DNA of 64,000 nucleotides from Echria macrotheca (Eukaryota; Ascomycota; Sordariomycetes; Sordariales; Schizotheciaceae), in contig MU839845.1 in assembly GCA_030411725.1 (NCBI GenBank), positions 186,001 to 250,000 on the forward strand, given 5' to 3'. Shown in pieces: positions 1-10,299 of the stretch (position 1 is its first letter; each line of letters starts with the position of its first letter). The notes beneath the pieces are model-generated. The model was not told where the DNA came from, did not search any database, and was given only the letters and a program-made list of their open reading frames with translations. The position numbers were made by a program, and so were the translations under genes.

Positions 1-509
1 TAACCGCCAATGGTAGGACTGTGACTTTGGACCGAGGGCGAGAAAGGCAGGGGCTCTGCGGAAATGGAATATGCGAATTAGAGTTGCTTGCGGAGATGTT
101 GTCTGTGTTTTTATTTGCATTCCAAAATTGCTGCCACTGGGAGTGAACAATGGTACGGTTTAGAATTCCCTGTTTGGAGTGGAGCTGTTGAGACGTTCGT
201 CGGACAGTTGAGCCTCAGGTCTCGGCAGCGGCCTTATCGATAACGCGAAGGAGCTGCAGAGTGGGATGAACCTCACCTCGCCTCCAGCCACGGATATCCG
301 ATAGTTACCTTTCCTTTTTAACGTTGGTTGATAGCTGGCAACATGACGGAGCCTGTGCTGTAATCACCAGCATCACAGGACTGTTGAAGAAAAGTAGGCA
401 ACTTTTGACATTTTTTTTCTAACATAGTCTTCAACGCTGTACAGGCACAATACAAGCACAAACAGTTAATCCACCCACAGTGTGCTCCCGGGCCAACCGC
501 CAGAACAAC
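1..509. other. Left-end non-coding stretch
   Basis: I see no reading frame with family resemblance or good splice sites here. It may hold the 3' end of the putative membrane-protein gene that follows on the minus strand. A poly-T tract lies near 408-419. Confidence 0.4.
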
Positions 510-1072
510 TCATTGACGATGTCCAAATGCTCCCCTGCTTGACACGCCAACCTTGCCCAGACTCAAAGCCATATATCCAGGCGCTCTGTATTGCTGTTTC
601 CCATCGTTGTTGACGGTACCGATACTGGAACCAACGTCGTCCAAGTTCTTTCCGGATACCTGAGCTCCTGTCGTGACTCCCGAATGGCGAAAATCTCTCT
701 CTCTAGGCCTTGATCGTCCATCACTCTCCTGATGTTTCTTGATACTCAGCGCCATGATCCGCGGAATTCTGACCGTAGTGTAGGTCAGCAATCCAAACGT
801 GACCTGCTTGGCACAAAATCGGTGCGGGGCCGAGAGACAACCTCTTATCACATCAATTCTCTTACTGAAACGCGGATGATCGCATTGGCCAATTCGCAGA
901 TCATGAGTGTAGCGTGCGACGCCTCAAATCCCCTCGCCTCGATATCGGGATCGTGAACACCGCTGAGAGACATGATGCCACGCACGATTTCGACAAGTGT
1001 ATAGCCACAGAACGCGACTTGAAGTAAGAAAAAGCCAACGACCAGATTTAGCATGGATCTCCAAGATGCCAT
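510..1072 (-). CDS. Putative small integral membrane protein, two coding exons
   Basis: I do not recognise the family. Coding exons are 866-1072 and 510-803, joined in phase 0 across a 62-nt intron with a GTAAGA donor and a GCAG acceptor, giving 166 residues. The first exon encodes a hydrophobic stretch around residues 8-31 (LNLVVGFFLLQVAFCGYTLV). A second, less regular hydrophobic stretch crosses the splice junction (about residues 55-85) and is followed by a basic, Ser/Gly-rich tail that looks cytosolic. Upstream on the same strand lie a TATA-like element (1310-1317) and a likely 5' leader intron (1096-1200, GTGAGT...CACAG). Removing that intron takes out every ATG between the TATA box and the chosen start. 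The agreement of promoter, leader intron, start and phase supports a real gene, but no conserved domain is visible and homologs would be needed to confirm it. Confidence 0.45.
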
Positions 1073-1095
1073 GACTGAGTACACTTTGACAATTC

Positions 1096-1200
1096 CTGTG
1101 AATGAAGACGCGATATAACGGAATCAATATCGCTAGATGGGTAGTCAGCATGGGACATGGCGGCTGTGTGTTTACACATCCGCAGAATTGGGCAACTCAC
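1096..1200 (-). other. Putative 5' leader intron
   Basis: On the minus strand, GTGAGT at 1200-1195 and CACAG ending at 1096 bound a 105-nt segment. Its removal deletes upstream ATGs and leaves a short leader of about 23 nt before the ATG at 1072. Confidence 0.4.
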
Positions 1201-1309
1201 TTGGTTGCAATGTTTTGTTGAGAGCGGGCGTTGTATACTGGTCTGTCGGGCTGTCAATGTAACTGGAGAGAGACGAGAGCGGAACCGAGTATCGGGCAGC
1301 TGGGAAGCT

Positions 1310-1317
1310 CTATATAA
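1310..1317 (-). promoter_or_regulatory. TATA-like element
   Basis: The minus strand reads TTATATAG about 240 bp upstream of the ATG at 1072. This fits a transcription start near 1280 followed by the leader intron. Function is inferred only from position. Confidence 0.35.
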
Positions 1318-1318
1318 C

Positions 1319-2052
1319 CTCAGAGAGCCCCGACAGGGTGCACCTCGGCACTGTCACTCCAGCTTCGTTGGCAAGAATGACACCCCCAAGTCTTGGGCGA
1401 AAGGAGGAAGGCATACTCGATCCGGTTCCAGGACTGGAAGGAATGGATAGGGAGCTGGGCAGCGACAACCAAGAGCTCTGGAGGAGCGTCCCAACAGGAT
1501 GCCCAGCATACCAAACTGGTCCCAGCCGGAGAAGTGACTACGGGCGACGGCGCAACCCTTCAACAACGCTTTCTCTTCTTGTGATGGGCCGTACGACTCC
1601 TAGAGCTTGATCTACCTTTCCTGGAGCGGCCGCGTCTTGTCCACGCTTTTCCCTACCTTCCGTTTTCCAAGGGACTGGTAACTGGATGCCCGCGTAAGAG
1701 GTGGTAGAAAGCACAAGTCAGTCAAGATAGCTGTGGACAATCATTCGATATACACGGCATAAGTAGGCATATCCCTGGAATTCTTGTCGTTTGATACCTC
1801 CCATACGCTAAGAATCAGGTTCTTAATCATCCAGGGATAGCTGATACTGCTTTTTCTCTGCCTGTGCCATTTGGCCCCATTCTTACAACAATAGGATCTA
1901 AATCTATCTCGATGCTTGATCACAATCCCGCTGGCGGTTGAGCGGAGGACCGTGTCTACCGGTCAGCAGAATGTCTGAAAGACTCGTCTTGTGGCCCACG
2001 ATGAAGTTGATACATAGTTGGTTTAGTTAACTCTACTTGATAGTGTCTTTTG
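1319..2052. other. Intergenic, no gene seen
   Basis: Only short unsupported frames occur. It separates the promoter of the putative membrane-protein gene from the 3' end of the 2EXR-domain gene. Confidence 0.5.
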
Positions 2053-2319
2053 TCAAATATCCTCGCAAGCAAGAATCCCATACACCTCGGGGCCGAGCCA
2101 ATCCCAAAAACCCCTATAGAGGCCCATTTTCTCCCCTATGTTCAAGTCAAGATTCTTGAAAAAGTTCGTCAAAGCACAGTCATCGGAGCAGGAGGCATCG
2201 CAGTCTGCGGTTCTTCTGTCACCTGGGTCCCACATTGCGTCATGCCCAATCTCGTCTTTGTTTACTCCGACAAACCGACTGCCGTTCGCATAAAAGACTG
2301 CTCGGTCCACATCTTCTCC
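2053..2319 (-). other. In-frame continuation of the 2EXR gene beyond its stop
   Basis: After the TAG at 2320-2322 the same frame stays open for 88 more sense codons to a TGA at 2053. It reads as plausible protein: an AVFYANGSRFV stretch, a Cys-containing segment, and a GILACEDI ending that resembles the C-termini I associate with 2EXR-type proteins. No intron that removes the TAG and keeps this frame was found. I infer that this is the original C-terminal part of the gene, cut off by a nonsense change. Confidence 0.5.
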
Positions 2320-3129
2320 CTACTTGGCCCGATATCTTGGGTTGCGCTTGAGCCGGTAGTCGATAAACCAGAAACTGGACTGGCCCCCGTGGGCGGCGTT
2401 CCATCCAGGGTTGCCGAGCAAAAAAGGTCCTCGCCAATATTCATACATTCCCAGTCCCGTTGCCCGTCTCACGGGGCGACATTTCGCACACTTGTCCCGA
2501 CCAGGGTCGTATTCTAGAGCGATATGGTAAGCCCAATGCTTCCAATCCTGAAGGCCCTGAGGGCAAGATTCGCTGCATTCATGGTCGGACTTGACGCCTT
2601 CAACGGGGAAGCAATCCCCAACATATTTCCAGTCCCAGTGGTGATAGTCTTGCGGCTGCAGAATGTAAAGATCACGGGCGGGGAAGACGGTGAGATATCG
2701 GAGGTGGTCAGACTCATCGGTGGCTGGATATGTGATCATCTTAGCCGTGGGGAACGGAGGAAAGAGTCGTAGTAACCGATTTTGGACTTCCCTTTCGATA
2801 ACTAGCCGGGACTCCTTGCAGGCCGTCCATAGACCTCCGTCTATGAGGTAGGATGACGGGTTGTTGAGCGTCCATGACATGGGCACTGCAGACTCTGCGG
2901 CTCGACTGAAGCTGGTGCCCCTCGCCGGGCGCCGCGGCGCTGCAATATGTGGTCCCAGATATTTCTCTCTTCTGGAAGGAGAGAGAGAATCTGGCATCCT
3001 GACTCCCGAGTAGGCCTTGTAGATGGTAAAGAAGTGGGCTCCAGGGAGATCCGGCCGGATTGCGAGTTTCCAGATTTCGTCCTGGAGCTCGAACGGGAGA
3101 CGACTGAAGAAGTGAAATTCTGCCGCCAT
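2320..3129 (-). CDS. 2EXR-domain protein, probably truncated by nonsense mutation
   Basis: The 269-residue product starts at the ATG at 3129 and opens with FHFFSRLPFELQDEIWKLAI, the N-terminal signature of the fungal 2EXR (F-box-like) family. A second typical region, with a TACKESR motif, lies near residues 105-115, and WFIDYRLKRN lies close to the end. Members are numerous in filamentous fungi and their function is mostly unknown; a protein-interaction role is often assumed. The frame ends at TAG (2320-2322) but continues in the same phase to 2053, so this copy looks interrupted. A CAG-to-TAG transition would explain it. The neighbours, a putative membrane protein and divergent trpC, give no functional clue. 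Family assignment is confident; whether the locus is active is not known. Confidence 0.75.
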   Translation of the reverse strand: MAAEFHFFSRLPFELQDEIWKLAIRPDLPGAHFFTIYKAYSGVRMPDSLSPSRREKYLGPHIAAPRRPARGTSFSRAAESAVPMSWTLNNPSSYLIDGGLWTACKESRLVIEREVQNRLLRLFPPFPTAKMITYPATDESDHLRYLTVFPARDLYILQPQDYHHWDWKYVGDCFPVEGVKSDHECSESCPQGLQDWKHWAYHIALEYDPGRDKCAKCRPVRRATGLGMYEYWRGPFLLGNPGWNAAHGGQSSFWFIDYRLKRNPRYRAK

Positions 3130-4090
3130 GAGGACTATGGACGCAAAACGGAGTGATATCCTTTGCTGATTTGCGACTCAAGGAGGGCTGGGCCGGGTCT
3201 CCCTATATAGGTACCCATTGGTAGGTAAGGTAAGGTAGGAAGAAAATGATCAAAGTCAAGCCTTTGTCAAAGATTGTGACTTTCCACGGCCATCTCGGCA
3301 ACAAATAGCTTGTCGGAATGTATTTCTCAGGCAAACTTACTAACACCAAGCAGTGCGGTGACAGGTGGCTCATGGCCAAGCAAGGGCTTTGCGCAAGCTT
3401 CATCTTGGAATGGCTCGTTGACCTCGAAGGTTTCAACGAGAACCCGCCTGGCCAGAATAGATACTTACTGTGCCTCGTGTCATAGCCGCTGCCAGGAAAA
3501 GCTCGACAGCAACATCGTAGAGCTAGAGAAGTTTGAAGTTCCCGCCATGGAAGAACCTGCCTTCTCGAAGGTCAAGGCTGAGAAGTTTAGCTAAGCATCT
3601 TCTTTAGACTTGATCCCTGCCTGCCGAATTCCGAGACGCATTCGATTTGATTTGGCTTGCCTGTTGGAAAGATTCCAAACAACACTGTTAACAAACAGTG
3701 AGCAAATAGGAAACAATCCCACGGACCAAACTTCCTTGGATTCCGAGATCCAGATGAAGTCAGCTTCGTCACATCGACTGCGTAGCCCAATTTAGAAAGA
3801 GAAACTCTCCTGTGGCATGACTGGCGGGCCCGGAGGTACCACAGCAAGAGCTTGGGCCACCTGGGAGACTCACAGCAGTGGGGCAGGTCTTTGTGCCTGG
3901 TCCTGCAGCTCGATTGAGAGAGACATCCCGAAGTCGGTCTGAGATGATGCGACGTCCGTCTTTTAGCCCTGCGTGAGTCACGGAACAGCATCGCTCCCGC
4001 CTCAACCTGCTGGCAGTCTCCAATTGAGCATCCCCTAACCGGAAGACGCGTCTGGCTTCAGCACAAACAAAAAAAAAGGCTTGTGCCAAA
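3130..4090. other. Intergenic region with the trpC promoter
   Basis: Divergent promoter region between the 2EXR gene and trpC. It holds repeated GGTAGGTAAGGTAAGG-type motifs near 3220-3240 and a TGAGTCA element at 3974-3980. No protein-coding gene is supported. Confidence 0.6.
3974..3980 (+). promoter_or_regulatory. CPC1/GCN4-type site upstream of trpC
   Basis: TGAGTCA, the consensus for the bZIP regulator CPC1/CpcA (GCN4 ortholog) of cross-pathway amino-acid control, lies 111 bp upstream of the trpC ATG. The sequence is seen directly; regulation is inferred from the known control of tryptophan genes in Neurospora and Aspergillus. Confidence 0.6.
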
Positions 4091-6429
4091 ATGGCGGCGC
4101 CCGAGATCATCGACCATTCCCCCCACCAGTATGACCCCTCGCCGCTGGTGCCCACTGCCTCCAACCTGGTCCTCATCGACAACTACGACTCCTTCACCTG
4201 GAATGTCTACCAGTACCTGGTTCTCGAGGGCGCCAATGTCACCGTCTTTCGAAACGACAAAATCTCCCTCCAGGACCTGATCGCCAAAAATCCAACCCAG
4301 CTGGTCGTCAGTCCCGGACCGGGGCACCCGGGCACCGATTCGGGCGTCAGCAGAGATGCTATCAAGCACTTTGCCGGAAAGATCCCCGTTTTCGGCGTAT
4401 GCATGGGCCAGTGAGTGCATCTCGTTGTTTTATTTACTTTTGCTCTAACAAGCCTAGACAATGCATCTTCGATGTGTATGGCGGCGACGTGTGCTTCGCC
4501 GGCGAGATCCTACACGGAAAGACTTCGCCCCTGAGCCATGATGCTAAGGGTGTGTACGCCGGACTAGCCCAGAATATTCCTGTTACGAGGTATCACTCAC
4601 TTGCCGGTACTCATGTTACCCTTCCGGAATGCCTCGAAGTTACCTCGTGGATCGAAGCTGAGGACGGCTCTAAAGGAGTCATCATGGGTGTTCGCCACAA
4701 GGAGTATACTGTCGAGGGCGTGCAGTTCCACCCGGAAAGTATCCTGTCCGAAGGAGGCCGCACCATGTTGAGGAACTTTCTGCACATGCAGGGAGGTACT
4801 TGGGCCGAGAATGAGAGACTGCAAAAGGCCTCTGAAGAGAAAGCAATCCAACTTTCGAATGGCCCTGCTAAGCCCAAGAGTGGCAAGAACAATATTCTTC
4901 AACAGATATATGCTCACCGCAAGGCGGCTGTGGCAGCACAAAAGCAAATACCATCTCAGCGACTCTCCGATCTACAAGCAGCCTACGACCTCAACCTTGC
5001 GCCTCCTCAAATCTGCCTGGTCGACAGGCTGAAGCGGTCTCCCTTTGATGTAGCGCTGATGGCCGAGATCAAGAGAGGTTCGCCATCCAAAGGTATCTTC
5101 GCACTCGACATCGACGCACCATCCCAGGCTCGCAAATACGCACTTGCCGGAGCCAGTGTCATCTCAGTGCTTACAGAACCCGAGTGGTTCAAGGGCAGTA
5201 TTGAGGATTTGAGGGCCGTGCGACAAGTGCTTAACGGCATGACAAATCGACCAGCCGTTCTGCGAAAGGAGTTTATATTCGACGAATACCAGATCCTCGA
5301 GGCGAGACTGGCCGGTGCCGATACTGTGCTTTTGATTGTCAAGATGTTGGAGTACGAACTGCTGGAACGTCTGTACAAATACTCTCTTACACTGGGCATG
5401 GAACCCCTGGTGGAGGTACAGAATGCCACGGAGATGACGACAGCCATCAAGCTCGGGGCCAAAGTGATCGGAGTCAACAACCGCAATCTTGAGAGCTTTG
5501 AGGTTGACCTGGGAACGACCGGCCGGCTACGGAGCATGGTTCCCGAAGGGACATTTTTGTGTGCTCTTAGTGGTATCAACAGCCACAAGGACGTTCTCGA
5601 CTGCAAGAAGGATGGAGTGGATGGTGTTCTCGTCGGCGAAGCCATCATGAGGGCACCCGACGCGTCTCAGTTTATCAGGGAGCTCTGTGCTGGTGCAACA
5701 GAGGCCGTCAGCAAGCCGAAACCAAAGCCGCTTCTCGTTAAGATTTGTGGGACTCGGACTGCTGAAGCTGCGTCTGAGGCGATCAAGGCCGGGGCTGACC
5801 TTGTTGGCATGATCCTGGTACCGGGTACCAAACGTTGTGTCAGCCACGAGGCTGCACTCGCAATCTCCAAGGCAGTACAAGCTGAAAAAACTGCGGAAAA
5901 GGAAGTAGCCGCCGAGACCTCTAAACTGGCGCAAGACTTTTTCACCGTCACCGGTGAGATTTTGAGGAGGAGGAAGCCTCTGTTGGTTGGCGTGTTCATG
6001 AACCAGCCGCTGGAGGAGGTGCTTGAGAAGCAAAGATTATACGACCTTGATGTCGTTCAACTGCATGGAGATGAGCCTCTGGAATGGGCCAGTCTTATCC
6101 CGGTACCCGTGATCCGGAAGTTCAAGCCCGGGCAGCCGGGCATTGGGGTCCGGGGGTACCATGCGGTGTCGTTGTTGGATCCCGGGGCTGGGTCTGGGGA
6201 GACGTTGGATAGCTCGGCTGTGCAGGCAACCCTAAAGGCAGATGAGAACCTCGCGGTGCTTCTTGCCGGCGGACTGGACCCTGGAAATGTGACGGAAAGG
6301 GTTGGCTCTCTAGGTTCTCTGGGAGACAGGCTTCTGGGGTTGGATGTCAGCAGCGGCGTTGAAGTTGACGGGAAACAAAGTCTGGAGAAGATCAAGGCTT
6401 TTGTCCAAGCTGCCAAGGCAATTAGATAG
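4091..6429 (+). CDS. trpC: Trifunctional tryptophan biosynthesis protein TrpC (GATase / IGPS / PRAI)
   Basis: Exons 4091-4410 and 4458-6429 are joined across a 47-nt intron (GTGAGT...CCTAG) and give 763 residues, the normal size for filamentous fungi. The N-terminal glutamine amidotransferase domain (about 25-220) has the nucleophile Cys104 in GVCMGQQ and the His198/Glu200 pair in QFHPES. It supplies ammonia to anthranilate synthase component I. The indole-3-glycerol-phosphate synthase domain (about 250-520) carries LMAEIKRGSPSKG. The phosphoribosylanthranilate isomerase domain (about 530-763) starts at LLVKICGTR and contains VQLHGDE. The enzyme catalyses the glutaminase step and steps three and four of tryptophan synthesis in the cytosol. 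The intron interrupts the codon after the catalytic-cysteine motif, so readthrough would destroy the amidotransferase. A CPC1-type site upstream suggests amino-acid-starvation control. Confidence 0.97.
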
Positions 6430-7858
6430 AGATGGCCAACAGGACGGGTCTATCTGAATAACTCCGGATTTGTCAAATGGATCGATCATGGCTTTGGGAC
6501 AAAATATCAAGTCTGTGTGCTACCATGATGCCATCTATACTTGACGCGCCTGGACAAGCCAAGCCTCCCGAGGTATGACATTTCATTCTTGAAGCATCCT
6601 AGCTGTCATCTAACGGATCACACTTTCGTTCATGTATCTGTTCTTTTCTGAGCCTCAGGACGAAATGCTGTAACTTTTCTACCACGGTTCTCTCCCTTTG
6701 GACTCCGGATCCCGATCTGCGTTCTGAACTGCTACTCCATCATCTTTCCTCTACTCCCACTTTCTCTTTTCTCTAGGATAACTTGAGGCAGACACGACAT
6801 CTTTCTATCCCCATCGCCATACTCAACTCCAACCCAACTTAGCAGATCACAGCCGCTTACTGCGTTTCGAACTCATGATGTAGCTCGGTATGCAGAACAG
6901 GGGCTGGATGACAATCGAAAGCAGCAGAAATAGCCGGATACCTACTTCTGGGGAATCTCAAAAGAAACATATGTGTTTTCTTTTCTCCGAGGGCTTTCTG
7001 AGGGGGTCATGTCTACAAAGACGTCCTGAGCCAGCCCGTCATCGAACATCACAGGCCAAGTCCCGGCTACATAATTCTTCATAGGTTGGAGTGTATTTGT
7101 TTTCTCGACACCGAGGAACATGAGGTCCAAACCTCGCCGTCATCATCCCTCAGAAGTACCCATCCAAGTTTGTCACTTACCAGTCTCCAGTCCACTTCGT
7201 CTCTTCTGTTGGCCCTTCCTTCCTCCGTTGATTTTGTTCTTAGGAACCTTGAGGTCCAACTTCTTATAGGCCTCAGCTACTCACCAGTTCCAATCCACAA
7301 CCCTCGACAACATCACCATCTCACATCTCCAGTACCTCTTCCGAGGAGGCTTTCCTTCCTTCCTCGAGGTCGATTCTTAATCAGTCTCATAACAGCTCTC
7401 CAACTCCAATCCAACCTCCTTCATCACATCACCAGTCTCACATCTGGGTTCATACCTCCACAGAGCTCGCCTTTCATCCTCAAGATTGGATCCTTCGACA
7501 GGCTCATCGCCGTCCCCTGTTCAAATCCATATCCCACAGCTATCACCGTCCTTCCAGAACCCCCTCCTTCCCTCCTTGCTCGAGATCAAACCTCTCGTCA
7601 GTCTCGTGAGCTCAGATTCAACACCCTCCCTCACCACCCTAGCATACCAGCCCACGCCCTAACCTTTCCTTCCTTCCTTCTTTCCTCGAGCTGTCTCATC
7701 CCCCATCGTCAACCTCACCACCGCTCTCCAGTATCATCTCCAACCAAATACCATTCTCCCATCTTCTCTTCCACCCCTCCTCTCATTGTATCATACCCAT
7801 CATCATCATCATCATCACCACCCCATCCACCAATTCCCCTCTCCCCCAAAAGACAAAA
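6430..7858. other. Intergenic and pyrimidine-rich leader
   Basis: From about 7100 to 7860 the plus strand is strongly pyrimidine-rich, with recurring CTTCCTTCCTCGAG-like blocks (near 7350, 7565 and 7670). This is typical of a long promoter and 5' leader for the BRCT gene. A low-complexity open frame at 7086-7958 overlaps the BRCT start in another frame and is not called as a gene. Confidence 0.5.
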
Positions 7859-8554
7859 ATGCCCTCCTCGCTCACAACAAAACCAAAACCAATCTTCAAA
7901 TCCCTCGTCCTGTCCATCACCGGCTCACTCGGAGGCCAATGGACAGAGCCCAACATAACCCGCTGGGTGACCCTGCGCGGCGGCACTGTGTCTCCTATCT
8001 TTTCGGAATCCGTAACGCATCTCATCTGTTCTGATGAGGAATTCAAACGGCGCGGTAGTCTCGGTAACGTCTCCCACCCCCTCCCCTCCCCTCCCCCTTT
8101 ACTATTATAGGTATACATTTGCCAGCCAGCCAGAGAGAGAAAGAAACTGACACCGCCAAAAAAAAAAGTGAGAGCAGCCCTCCGCCGCGGCGACAAAAAG
8201 TGCAAAGTCGTGACGAGAGACTGGCTGGAGGATTGCATGTCCCGCAACAAACTCCTCCCTGTCAAGGAATATTCTCTCGCCGAGAAGATTCGACGGGAAA
8301 ATGCGCGGAAGAGAAGGGAGATGGCGGTGGTTAGGGGGATGGAGATTGGTGAGCGGGGGGTTAATCCGAGTAAGTATTTTTTTTTCATCTCTCTCTTTTT
8401 CTTTTCTTTTCGTTCTAGCTACCTAGGTAGGTAGGTGTGGAAACTGATTGGGGACAGATTTCTACCACCACTACCACGACCTCATATTTTTCCGATATGA
8501 GGTGACTATCTCGAGGGAGGAGGACGGGGCGCGGTATATCCTCTCTGTGAGTCT

Positions 8555-8589
<35 letters not shown>

Positions 8590-9478
8590 TACATACCTAC
8601 GTAGGTAAGGTAAGAATGAATGAGGCTGATACATAGGTGATGAAAAAGCTGTACGAGTCGAACGCAAAACCGCACATGTACTGGTTCTGCGCCAAGTTCT
8701 ACAAGCGCAAGGGCGACGCGCAGCCGAATTATTACCGGCCGAGCGGGACGCCCGGGTCGTTCTGGAGAGAGTTTGGCGCGTTTGAGGCCTTCTTTGAGAA
8801 GAAGACTGGGGTGAGATGGGAGAGGCGGTTGCTTGGGAATGCTGTTGCCGTTGTTGGAGACGGCGGTGAAGGGATGGAGAGGTTGTTTCGGTATTTGCCT
8901 CCGGTAAGTTTTTTTCCTTCCGTATTTTTGGTGTTGGTGGGTGTCAAATGGATGGAATGCTGATGATGAAACGATGAAAAAAAAAATAGACGGGTGGGAA
9001 GCCGGTTGGGTTTGTTCCTGCTGAGTTTATTCCGAGGCTGGAGCGGGCGGCTGAAACAAATCAAACTGTCGAGGCTGTGAACAGTCTCCAATCGGTTCAG
9101 TCAGCTCCATCGGCTCAGTCTGTCCAGTCTGTCCAGCCCGATCAAGCTGTCCAGTCGGTTCACTTGATTCAGTCTTGCAAGTCTGTCGAGTCTGTCCAGT
9201 CAGTCCAGCCAGTCCAGTCAGTCCAACCAGTCCAGCCTAATCAAGCCATCCAGCAGGTGGACGAGAACCAGACCCCCGCCGGCGACTACACCGAGAATCT
9301 CGGGCGCGAGATCGAGAACCTCCTGGGCATGATCGAGACCGTCGCGCAGAGGCTCAATAGTCTAGAACACATCAAGAACGAGAAGATCAACAACATCGAT
9401 AATCCAGAGCACGAAATCGAGGTCGAGAACGACAAGATCAACATCGATATCAATATCGACATGACTGGCGAACTCTGA
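7859..9478 (+). CDS. BRCT-domain protein with Ser-Val-Gln-repeat tail
   Basis: Five exons (7859-8063, 8169-8369, 8458-8546, 8637-8903, 8990-9478) keep phase and encode 416 residues. An N-terminal BRCT fold (about 10-100) shows GSLGGQW, the hydrophobic SVTHLIC strand and the conserved tryptophan in TRDWLEDCM. BRCT domains bind phosphopeptides or DNA ends in nuclear DNA-damage responses. A second module follows (NFYHHYHDLIFFRYEV, then SNAKPHMYWFCAKFYKRKG), resembling the WGR-like or poly-ADP-ribose-polymerase-associated region seen in fungal BRCT proteins; this is tentative. From about residue 275 the protein contains many Ser-Val-Gln-type tripeptides, then an acidic, Asp/Asn/Ile-rich end. The fourth exon-exon junction (intron 8547-8636) removes a CT microsatellite. 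The exact role is unknown; a nuclear chromatin or repair function is the best guess. Confidence 0.85.
8561..8586 (+). repeat. (CT)n microsatellite in an intron
   Basis: A run of about thirteen CT units lies in the third intron of the BRCT gene, followed by CCTACGTAGGTAAGG-type motifs. Confidence 0.85.
9083..9258 (+). repeat. Coding repeat (CAGTCNGTC-like) in the BRCT gene
   Basis: Degenerate tandem CAGTCNGTC/CAGCCNGTC units encode Ser-Val-Gln and Pro-Val-Gln tripeptides. Imperfect copies suggest repeat expansion with later divergence. Confidence 0.8.
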
Positions 9479-10299
9479 GCATGTAACGGATATTCAGAGA
9501 GACATCATGTCAACGGGGTTATTTGCACGGGGGTGGGGGGCGTTTGAACAGAGAGTTGATTTGGCCGGCGCATATCCAGTCTAGTAGATGGACAAGCATA
9601 TTTTTCTTTTTTTCAAGGGCGATAGTCTTGTTAGCGATGATTTTCTTCGATTTTAACGTACCTTTTCAATCTTGAAAAGGGGGAGATAAAAACACATTGG
9701 TTGGTGCCTGGGTAAGGTACCTATCGAGCTTTGTTTTCTTACCCCCCTTTATCTTTTCACGTCCCCTATTTCCGTGTTAGAACTCGGGGTACGGTTTATC
9801 GCCAAGCAATGGAAAACTAATAAATGAGCGGTGCTTTTTCTTCTTCTTCAGAAATGGTGTTTTCATAGGTACCTGACATACCCACCACATACCAAGCTGC
9901 AAATGGCCGAAGAGAGAGAGAGGGAGACATATAGATAGACTCCCCACGTCCGGGTGGACAGATCAACATAAACCCCCTAGAGACGAATTCCCATGTCCAC
10001 AGCTTTGACGTGATATCCCGAAAAGAGCGACAGGTTGTTTGTTACCCCTGGTTTGCCAGAACCTAAAAATCCCCAGTGACAAGCCTACATACATCCCCGC
10101 GGGGATACCTATCCCTTATTCACAAAAGCCTCACTTTACTCAAGCCCAAGTTCCCGGCCAAACAGTCATCCACGATCTGTAGTAGTTATCTCCCCCTTTC
10201 CTCATGCCCTACCCTGAAGCGTGCATCATCCCACAGAACACATAACAAAAACCAGCAGCAGCATCCCATATATAATACTGTATACCCCAATAATATCAA
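9479..10299. other. Intergenic, convergent 3' ends
   Basis: Lies between the 3' ends of the BRCT gene and the USE1-like gene. It is AT-richer and holds a GAGA run near 9911-9923 and several GGTACCT motifs. No gene is supported. Confidence 0.55.

Noticed and set aside
7086..7958. 290-codon open frame before and over the BRCT start
   Set aside because: Its composition is Ser/Pro/Leu low complexity from a pyrimidine-rich tract, it has no domain, and it overlaps the well-supported BRCT first exon in another frame.
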